NCBI GenBank assembly: GCA_039934875.1
Contig: JBDTLH010000008.1
Location: forward strand, 1-5,515
Direction: 5' to 3'
Source: JBDTLH01 sp039934875
Lineage (GTDB): Bacteria; Acidobacteriota; Terriglobia; Terriglobales; Acidobacteriaceae
Length of the DNA: 5,515 nt
This document shows positions 1 to 5,515 of this stretch, one piece after another. Each line of letters starts with the position of its first letter. The stretch's first letter is position 1. The translations under genes and the position numbers were made by a program. Under the pieces are notes generated by a model, which worked only from the letters and a program-made list of their open reading frames with translations, did no database searches and was not told the DNA's origin.

Positions 1-3
1 CTC

Positions 4-2496
4 CTATTCCATTCTCAAAGCTTGCATGGGATCAACTGAGGCGGCGTGGCGGGCGGGCAGCCAGGAGGCGATGCATCCCGCCAGCAACAGCGCTATGGCG
101 ACCCCGATATAGGTCCATACATCAACCGGCGAAACGTTATACAGAAAGCTGCGCACCAGCCGCCCGCTGGCGAAGGCAAGCGCGAATCCAGCGAGCAAGC
201 CGATGGCAATGAGCATCGCTCCCTGCCGCAGCACCATCGCTAGTATCGAGCCCCGCGATGCGCCCAATGCCATGCGCACCCCGATCTCCCGCTGCCGGTG
301 TCCCACCAGTTGCGCCAGCACGCCATAGAGTCCCGCCAGCACCATCAAGATTGCCAGCGCAGTGAACGAGCCGGTCAGGTAAAGCGCCAGCCGCTGATTG
401 AAGTTCGATTGGTCCACCGCCTCCTGCATGGTGCGGAAATTGTCGAGTGCATAACCAGGAGCGGTCTGATGAAACACATTACGAATCGCTGTAACTGGAG
501 CGGCATCCACCGCGCCTCGCGTCTTCACCACAAAATTCACAAACGTCTTCAACAACGCCTGGTAGAACAGGGAGGTTGTCGGCACTTGCTCAAACGCCAA
601 ATAAATCTCCGGGCGAACCGCGACGCTGGCGCCATGTTGGCTCGCGTCCGCCAGCACGCCCACGATGGTATACGGCTGGAGCATGCCCGTATCTTTACCG
701 CCGAGATCAATCTGATGGTTGAGCGCATCATGCTCGGGAAAATACTTTTTGGCAAAGCTTTCATTGATGACCGCGACAAACGGGGCGCCCGGCCCATCAT
801 TCTCGGAGATCATGCGCCCCTGCAACACCGGTGCGCCGATAACATTCGCATATCCGGCGCTGATCGCGTTCACGCGGGTGTTGTTCTGTCCTCGCGGGGC
901 CTTCGCCTTTCCCACCACGTCAAAGCTCGAAGCCAGGTCTGCATCGAATAACGGCGGAGCAGTTGCCAATGCGGCATTCACTACCCCGGGAAGCTGCCGA
1001 AGTTTTTCCAGCGCCGGAGCATAGACCGAAACAGCAACCGAGACCGGCGCATGCGCAACATCGGTTGAGACCGCCATATTGCTGAAACCGGCGGCATCGG
1101 CAGGCATGGCGGTAAATGTGGTGATGCCCAAAGTTTCAAATCCGAGGTGCGCATGTTCAAGATTCCACAGCGTATGAAACATCAGCCCTGACCCGACCAG
1201 CAGCACCACCGACAACGCCACCTCGCCCGCCACCAGCCATGAGCTCAATCGTGAATTCGCTCCCTTTGTTCCCACGCCGCGCGAGGCCGCCTGCAGCGCC
1301 GGCTGCGGATCAGTGCGCGCCGCCCACAGTGCCGGAATCAGTGAAGAGAGAATGGTGCAAACTGCGGCGACCCCAAACAGCACGCCCACGATCCCCCATT
1401 GCAAATGGATCTCACTCCCCCGCGGAATCACTCCTTCCGGCAATTTACCAATGGCCTTAAGAAAGAACCACGCCAGCAGCAATCCGCATCCAGCGCCAAT
1501 CAAGCTCAGCAACGCTCCCTCTGAGATCAATTGGCGCATCAGCCGCAACCGGTTCGCGCCCAGCGCCGCGCGCACCGCAAACTCCTGCTTGCGGGCGAGA
1601 TATCGCGCCAGTTGCAGGTTGGCGACGTTAGCGCACGCAATCAGCAGTACCAGGACCAGCGCTCCAGTCAGTGCGAAAAACACCGGACGCACGGATGCAG
1701 TAAGCGTCTCCCGATAGCTGCGTATCGAAAAAGCTGTGCCCTTGCCTTCTTCGGGATCGGCCTGCTCAATTCGCTTGGCAATCGCCGCAAGCTCCTGCTG
1801 CGCCGAAGCCAGCGTTACCCCCGGTTTGAGTTTGCCAATGATATAGAAAAAATGATAGCCGCGGTCCTTGAGCATTTCGGGTGTTGGCTGCAATGGCAAC
1901 CAGATCCCTTTGCTCATCCCCGTCTCGTTCTCAGGAAAAGCGAAGCTGGCTGGCATCACTCCGATGACCGTCTGCGGCGCCTTTCCGATTCGCACCTGTT
2001 TGCCGATGATTTGCGGATCGCCGCCGAACGATTGCCTCCACAATCCGTTGCTCAAAATCACTACCGCTGGAGCTCCCGCCTCGCCATCGCCGGACGTAAA
2101 TACACGGCCCAGCACCGGCTGGGCGCCCAGCATCGAGAAAAGATTGGACGTCACGCGCGGTGCAAAGACGCTCTGCGCCCCTGCTCCGGTCTCGACCACC
2201 GCCAAGTCGTCGGAGTAACCCGCTACATCCTGCATCTGCTTGGCCTGGTCGCGCACGTCACGATAGTTCAGCCATGAGGTGGATACGCGGGCGCCATCCG
2301 CGGACGCGCTGATGTCCACCAGTCGCCCCGCATCGCGATACGGCACGGGCCGCAACAGCACGCTGTCAATTACCGTAAACATCGCCGCATTGGCGCCAAT
2401 TCCCAACGCAAGAGTAAGGATCGCCAGCAGGGCAAAGCCCGGGTTCTTGCGCAACTGCCGAATCGCGAAGCTGAGGTCTTGTAGCAGAGTCGTCAT
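4..2496 (-). CDS. ADOP-type duplicated MacB/FtsX-like permease (permease C, complete, 830 aa)
   Basis: This is an inner-membrane protein of the MacB/FtsX permease superfamily with a duplicated architecture. The first half has helix 1 (about residues 20-46, with the TLALGIGAN motif), a MacB-type periplasmic core (about 50-265), then helices at about 272-296 (LLIACANVANL), 323-347 and 368-391. The second half has a helix at about 419-440, a second core (about 450-695, with NESFAKKYFP near 578-587), then helices at about 705-729, 757-778 and 794-815. Coupling-helix motifs EFAVRAALGA (305-314) and REIGVRMALGA (736-746) end the intracellular loops. There is no Walker A or B motif, so it is an orphan permease; the substrate is unknown. 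The ATG at 2496 is chosen because it has a GAGGAG site and its N-terminus aligns with permease B (MTTLLQDLSF against MNTILQDVRF). The in-frame ATG at 2580 would add 28 unrelated residues overlapping the upstream gene. Compared with permease B, the second core carries two longer loops, near 466-488 and 638-656. It ends DPMQALRME then TAG. Family assignment is strong; function is inferred only. Confidence 0.93.
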   Translation of the reverse strand: MTTLLQDLSFAIRQLRKNPGFALLAILTLALGIGANAAMFTVIDSVLLRPVPYRDAGRLVDISASADGARVSTSWLNYRDVRDQAKQMQDVAGYSDDLAVVETGAGAQSVFAPRVTSNLFSMLGAQPVLGRVFTSGDGEAGAPAVVILSNGLWRQSFGGDPQIIGKQVRIGKAPQTVIGVMPASFAFPENETGMSKGIWLPLQPTPEMLKDRGYHFFYIIGKLKPGVTLASAQQELAAIAKRIEQADPEEGKGTAFSIRSYRETLTASVRPVFFALTGALVLVLLIACANVANLQLARYLARKQEFAVRAALGANRLRLMRQLISEGALLSLIGAGCGLLLAWFFLKAIGKLPEGVIPRGSEIHLQWGIVGVLFGVAAVCTILSSLIPALWAARTDPQPALQAASRGVGTKGANSRLSSWLVAGEVALSVVLLVGSGLMFHTLWNLEHAHLGFETLGITTFTAMPADAAGFSNMAVSTDVAHAPVSVAVSVYAPALEKLRQLPGVVNAALATAPPLFDADLASSFDVVGKAKAPRGQNNTRVNAISAGYANVIGAPVLQGRMISENDGPGAPFVAVINESFAKKYFPEHDALNHQIDLGGKDTGMLQPYTIVGVLADASQHGASVAVRPEIYLAFEQVPTTSLFYQALLKTFVNFVVKTRGAVDAAPVTAIRNVFHQTAPGYALDNFRTMQEAVDQSNFNQRLALYLTGSFTALAILMVLAGLYGVLAQLVGHRQREIGVRMALGASRGSILAMVLRQGAMLIAIGLLAGFALAFASGRLVRSFLYNVSPVDVWTYIGVAIALLLAGCIASWLPARHAASVDPMQALRME

Positions 2497-2505
2497 GATC
2501 TCCTC
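2497..2505 (-). promoter_or_regulatory. Ribosome binding site of permease C
   Basis: Read on the minus strand, the sequence is GAGGAGATC directly followed by the ATG at 2496-2494. The purine-rich GAGGAG ends 3 bases before the start codon, or 5 bases if GAGG is taken as the core. This is a close but workable spacing. It decides the start of permease C in favour of 2496 over the in-frame ATG at 2580. The site lies in the 16-base gap after the TAA stop of permease B at 2515-2513, so there is no room for a separate promoter. Confidence 0.8.
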
Positions 2506-2512
2506 ATTGTTC

Positions 2513-4978
2513 TTATTGTTCCCGCAAGGTGCGCATGGGATCAAGCCGTGCCGCGCGAAACGCCGGGGCGCTGCTGGCAATCACCGACACCACCAGCAAA
2601 ACGCAAGTGACCACCGCAAAGGTTAGCGGATCGAACGGCTTCACCCCATAAAGCATCGTTGCGATCAACCGCGTGAGCGCGAAGGAGACGATCAATCCGA
2701 TTGCCAGCCCCGCGACCGCGAGCGTAAGCCCGCGCCGCAGCACCATCGTCAGCACATCATTGCGCTGTGCCCCCAGCGCCATGCGCACTCCGATCTCATT
2801 GGTGCGCTGCACCACCATAAAGGAGAGCACAGCGTAAAGTCCGATCGCCGATAGCAGCAGCGCCATGACGGCGAAGCACGTCAGCAGCAAGGTCTGGAAG
2901 CGCGGCTGCGCCGATGATGCTGCAACCAGGTCGCGCATGGTGCGCACCTGATACAGCGGAACGTCTTTATCGAGGGCAGCCACCTGCGCCCGCACCGCGC
3001 CAGTCAAGCTCGTTGGATCTCCGGCCGTGCGCAGCACCAGTGTCGGCGACAGCACAGCGCATTGGGAGAGCGGAAGGTAGAACTCCGGCGCTTTTTCGGC
3101 GGTGATGCCGCGCCGCTTGATGTCCCCAACAATGCCGATGATCTCACGCATACCTCTGGTAACGTCATCGGAGATGCCGGGATTAATACGTTTCCCAATC
3201 GGATCTTCGCCGGGAAAATACTTCTTGGCGAAGCTCTCGCTGATCATGACCACCGGTTGCGAGGTCCGAGTGTCGGTGTCATGAAAACTGCGCCCCCGCA
3301 ACACCGGAATGCGCATCGTCTCAAAGAATCCCGGATAAGCGACAGAGACCGCGGCCCCGGGCTGGTCCGCTTTAGAAGTCGGGCGCCCCTCCACCTCAAA
3401 GGTCACCCCAATGTAATCGCTCGACAGTGGCAGCGGACCGGCGGCGCCGGCGAACTTCACCCCCGGCAGCGCGCGCAGCCGGGGCAGTAGTTGGCTGTAA
3501 AACTGCACGGTCTTCTCCGGCGAATAACGGTTTTCGGGTAGGTCTAAACTTGCCGTCAGCACATGGTCGGAGTCAAAGCCGGGATCCACGTGCAGGATTT
3601 GGATGAAGCTGCGGATCAGCAGCCCCGACCCGACCAGCAAAATGAGTCCCACCGCGGTCTCCGCAATCACGAGCGCACTGTGCAGGCGGTTCTGGCCGCG
3701 ATCGCTGGTCGAGCGCACTCCATCGCGCAGCGCCTGCGCGGGTTCGAGCCGCGACATTCTCCATGCCGGCAGCACGCCAAACAGCAATCCGGTAACGACG
3801 GAGACCGCGATGGCAAACCACAATACCGGCGCATCCATCGCCACCTGGTTCAGGCGCGGGATGTCCTCCGGCACCAGGCGTACCAGCGCCTTCAACACCG
3901 CCCAGGCGAAGAAGATGCCGGCCGCACCGCCGCACAGCGAAAGCACCACCGACTCAACCAAAATCTGGCGAATAACGGCGAAGCGGCTGGCGCCCAGGGC
4001 TGCGCGCAACGCCAGCTCGGAACGGCGGCTCGATGCCCGCGCCAATAAGAGTCCGGCGACATTGGCGCACGCAATCAGCAGCACGAAGCAGACTGCGGCG
4101 AAGATCACGCGCAGACCGCTTTGCGTGTCTCCCACCATGTGGTCGAGTTCGGTCTTGAGCACCGCGCCCACAGTATGCTTGTTGCTATCGGGATACTGCG
4201 CCGCGAGGTTGCGCGCAATCACGGTCAGGTCCGCAGTCGCCTGCGACAGCGTAACTCCCGGCTTCAGCCGTCCGATCACGTCAAGCAGGTGCGCGCCGCG
4301 CTGCACCGTCATTGGCTCGCCTCCGGCTGGGTCCACAGCGTCGGTTGCCAAAGTTGCCCACAGCTCAGGCGCATGGCTATGGATCGGAAACTCAAATCCC
4401 TTTGGCATCACTCCCGCAACCGTGTATGCCACACCGCCGAAATTGATCGTGCGGTTCAGGATGTCGGGCGCTCCGGCAAATGTGTTCTGCCAAAGTTCGT
4501 GACTAAGGATGGCGACATGCATCCCCGGCTTCTCATCCTCCGCCCTGAAATCCCGTCCCAGCGCCGGACTTACGCCCAGCACCCGGAAGAACTCGGCGGA
4601 GACCACCTCTCCATTGAGGTGCCTGGAATCGCCTATTCCGGTGAGGGTGAAATCGTTGTCGTGATAGGCCGCCAGCCCGGAAAACGAATGGTTTTGCGCC
4701 CGCCAATCGAAGAAGTCCGGATAGCTGAGGACATTGGGCCGCAAGGCTCCCGCTGTCCCCGGGGCCTGCCCTGGCAACTCGCGCCCCTCGCTAACCGAGA
4801 TCAACCGCTCCTGCTGCGGAAACGGCAGCGGCCTCAGCAGCACCGTATTGACCAAACTGAAAATCGCCGTCGTCGCTCCAATCCCCAGCGCCAAGGTCAA
4901 TATCGTTGTGCATGCGAACCCCGGACTCTTGCGCAACTGGCGCACCGCAAACCGCACATCCTGCAAAATCGTATTCAT
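2513..4978 (-). CDS. ADOP-type duplicated MacB/FtsX-like permease (permease B, complete, 821 aa)
   Basis: This is a full-length duplicated permease and the most canonical of the three. The N-terminus (MNTILQDVRFAVRQLRKSPG) and the TLALGIGATTAIFSLVN helix (about 20-46) are typical of the ADOP family. A MacB-type core (about 50-285, with LGVSPALGRDF near 134-144 and GRLKPGVTL near 236-244) is followed by helices at about 289-313 (LLIACANVAGLLLARA), 337-361 and 384-406. The second half has a helix at about 434-455 (LILLVGSGLLIRSF), a second core (about 465-690, with ESFAKKYFPGEDPIGKRI at 581-598 and VRTMRDL at 678-684), then helices at about 692-718, 748-769 and 785-806. Coupling-helix motifs are ELALRAALGA (321-330) and NEIGVRMALGA (727-737). 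No ATP-binding motif is visible. It should sit in the cytoplasmic membrane with both cores outside. The start ATG has a strong TAAGGAG site. It lies 9 bases after permease A and 16 before permease C, consistent with one operon. The substrate is not deducible. Confidence 0.95.
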   Translation of the reverse strand: MNTILQDVRFAVRQLRKSPGFACTTILTLALGIGATTAIFSLVNTVLLRPLPFPQQERLISVSEGRELPGQAPGTAGALRPNVLSYPDFFDWRAQNHSFSGLAAYHDNDFTLTGIGDSRHLNGEVVSAEFFRVLGVSPALGRDFRAEDEKPGMHVAILSHELWQNTFAGAPDILNRTINFGGVAYTVAGVMPKGFEFPIHSHAPELWATLATDAVDPAGGEPMTVQRGAHLLDVIGRLKPGVTLSQATADLTVIARNLAAQYPDSNKHTVGAVLKTELDHMVGDTQSGLRVIFAAVCFVLLIACANVAGLLLARASSRRSELALRAALGASRFAVIRQILVESVVLSLCGGAAGIFFAWAVLKALVRLVPEDIPRLNQVAMDAPVLWFAIAVSVVTGLLFGVLPAWRMSRLEPAQALRDGVRSTSDRGQNRLHSALVIAETAVGLILLVGSGLLIRSFIQILHVDPGFDSDHVLTASLDLPENRYSPEKTVQFYSQLLPRLRALPGVKFAGAAGPLPLSSDYIGVTFEVEGRPTSKADQPGAAVSVAYPGFFETMRIPVLRGRSFHDTDTRTSQPVVMISESFAKKYFPGEDPIGKRINPGISDDVTRGMREIIGIVGDIKRRGITAEKAPEFYLPLSQCAVLSPTLVLRTAGDPTSLTGAVRAQVAALDKDVPLYQVRTMRDLVAASSAQPRFQTLLLTCFAVMALLLSAIGLYAVLSFMVVQRTNEIGVRMALGAQRNDVLTMVLRRGLTLAVAGLAIGLIVSFALTRLIATMLYGVKPFDPLTFAVVTCVLLVVSVIASSAPAFRAARLDPMRTLREQ

Positions 4979-4990
4979 CTGTTCTCCTTA
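4979..4990 (-). promoter_or_regulatory. Ribosome binding site of permease B overlapping the stop codon of permease A
   Basis: On the minus strand the sequence is TAAGGAGAACAG followed by the ATG at 4978-4976. TAAGGAG matches the complement of the usual 16S rRNA anti-Shine-Dalgarno tail over seven bases, and AGGAG ends 5 bases before the start. The first three bases, TAA (4990-4988), are also the stop codon of permease A. A ribosome finishing permease A therefore ends on the initiation site of permease B, which favours translational coupling. The coupling itself is inferred. Confidence 0.85.
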
Positions 4991-5515
4991 CTCATTCCTT
5001 AAAGCTTGCATGGGATCGACACTCGCGGCCCGCCGCGCGGGCAGATAGGCGGCGATCAAACCAGTAATAGCCAGGGCCAGGCACACCGTAATAAGAACGA
5101 CTGGATTGTGCGCAATGGTCCCATACAAGATGCTGCGCAGCACGATGCCGGCGGTAAGCGCTCCCGCGACACCGATGATCAACCCGATGGCGACCATGAT
5201 GCCCGTCTCGCACAGCACCATCTTCAACACCGATGCGCGGCCCGCCCCCAGCGCCATGCGTATCCCGATCTCGCGGGTGCGTCGCGTCACTGAATAGGTC
5301 ATTACACCGTAGAGGCCAATCACAGTGAGCAACAAAGCAATCCCGGCGAAGCTGCCCAGCAGCGCCATATGAAAGCGCGGCTGCGCCAGCCCCATCGACA
5401 TCAGATCGTCCATGGTGCGCACGCCATAAACCGGCAGATCTTTGTTCATTGAGCTGACCACGTTGCGAACGGAAGATTCCATGCTTGCCGGATCGGTCGC
5501 AGTGCGGACGACGGT
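4988..5515 (-). CDS. ADOP-type MacB/FtsX-like permease, C-terminal part (permease A, 5' end outside window)
   Basis: The reading frame is open from the right window edge to the TAA at 4990-4988 and gives the last 175 codons. The methionine codon at 5482-5480 is internal, because conserved family sequence precedes it (TVVRTATDPAS, the usual VVRT.GDP strand before the last membrane domain). Next come NKDLPVYGVRTMDDLMS (visible residues 24-40), helix ALLGSFAGIALLLTVIGLYG (51-70), the coupling-helix motif RTREIGIRMALGA (79-91), and helices at about 101-125 and 137-158. The protein ends LPARRAASVDPMQALRNE. This matches the second-half FtsX domain of permeases B and C, so the whole gene is probably about 800 codons, with the rest beyond base 5515. 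That length is inferred. A single-copy MacB-type permease cannot be excluded from the visible part. It is the first visible gene of the run, and the shared promoter must lie further upstream. Confidence 0.92.
   Translation of the reverse strand, partial: TVVRTATDPASMESSVRNVVSSMNKDLPVYGVRTMDDLMSMGLAQPRFHMALLGSFAGIALLLTVIGLYGVMTYSVTRRTREIGIRMALGAGRASVLKMVLCETGIMVAIGLIIGVAGALTAGIVLRSILYGTIAHNPVVLITVCLALAITGLIAAYLPARRAASVDPMQALRNE

Noticed and set aside
298..2277. Plus-strand open frames at 298-951 (217 codons) and 1531-2277 (248 codons) opposite permease C
   Set aside because: They are antisense to a full-length conserved gene, have low-complexity basic composition, and no family resemblance. 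I treat them as shadows.
2497..2512. A promoter or terminator between permeases B and C
   Set aside because: The gap is 16 bases and is mostly taken up by the ribosome binding site. It has no inverted repeat or -10/-35 pair.
3573..3935. Minus-strand open frame of 120 codons inside permease B in another frame
   Set aside because: It is nested in the conserved permease B frame and has an Arg/Gly/Ala-rich composition. It is an out-of-frame shadow and not evidence of a frameshift, because the permease B frame is unbroken throughout.
3603..5002. Long plus-strand open frames (3603-4502, 299 codons; 4121-5002, 293 codons) opposite permease B
   Set aside because: They lie wholly or almost wholly antisense to a clearly conserved permease gene. 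They overlap each other in different frames, and their translations are rich in Arg, His, Gln, Ser and Pro with no recognisable domain. This is typical of the reverse frames of GC-rich coding DNA.
4988..5482. A stand-alone small 164-residue FtsX-like protein starting at the ATG at 5482
   Set aside because: The frame stays open to the window edge, and the 11 codons before this ATG encode conserved family sequence (VVRTATDP). The ATG is therefore internal to a larger gene cut by the window.
4..5515. A previously undescribed system, mobile element, CRISPR array or RNA gene in the window
   Set aside because: The three permease genes account for nearly every base. I saw no direct-repeat array, terminal inverted repeats, transposase-like frame or tRNA-like fold. 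The repetition present is paralogy of protein-coding domains.

Overview
This window is densely coding and contains essentially one gene type. Three large membrane-permease genes lie head to tail on the minus strand, so transcription runs from base 5515 towards base 1. Each encodes a protein of the MacB/FtsX permease superfamily in the duplicated, ATPase-less form known as ADOP (acidobacterial duplicated orphan permease). Two genes are complete (830 and 821 residues). The most upstream one is cut by the right edge, leaving its last 175 codons. Tandem runs of such 'orphan' permeases, together with the GC-rich coding sequence, suggest a soil-type Acidobacteriota (Terriglobia/Koribacter/Solibacter-like). 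Related families occur in some other phyla, so the phylum call is an inference from the gene family and not from a marker gene.

Layout in transcription order: 5515-4988 is the 3' part of permease A. After a 9-base gap, permease B occupies 4978-2513. After a 16-base gap, permease C occupies 2496-4. Both complete genes have a Shine-Dalgarno sequence immediately before the ATG. The stop codon of permease A is itself part of the ribosome binding site of permease B. No gap is long enough for a promoter or terminator, so the genes are read as one polycistronic unit whose promoter lies beyond base 5515. The last bases (TAG followed by GAG on the minus strand) leave open a further gene downstream of base 1.

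How the genes work together: each complete protein has the same double architecture. An N-terminal membrane helix is followed by a large extracytoplasmic MacB-type core domain and three helices with a coupling-helix motif. A second helix, core domain and three-helix set then follow. One polypeptide therefore looks like a fused pair of MacB-like permease subunits. No Walker-type ATPase is present in the window. The substrate is unknown; transport or extrusion, or FtsX/MacB-like mechanotransmission across the envelope, are family-level inferences only.

No RNA gene, mobile element, CRISPR array or recognisable novel system was found. All plus-strand ORFs look like shadows of the three real genes. 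The most useful observations are the tight translational coupling, the start correction for permease C, its extra periplasmic loop segments, and the mosaic similarity among the three paralogues.
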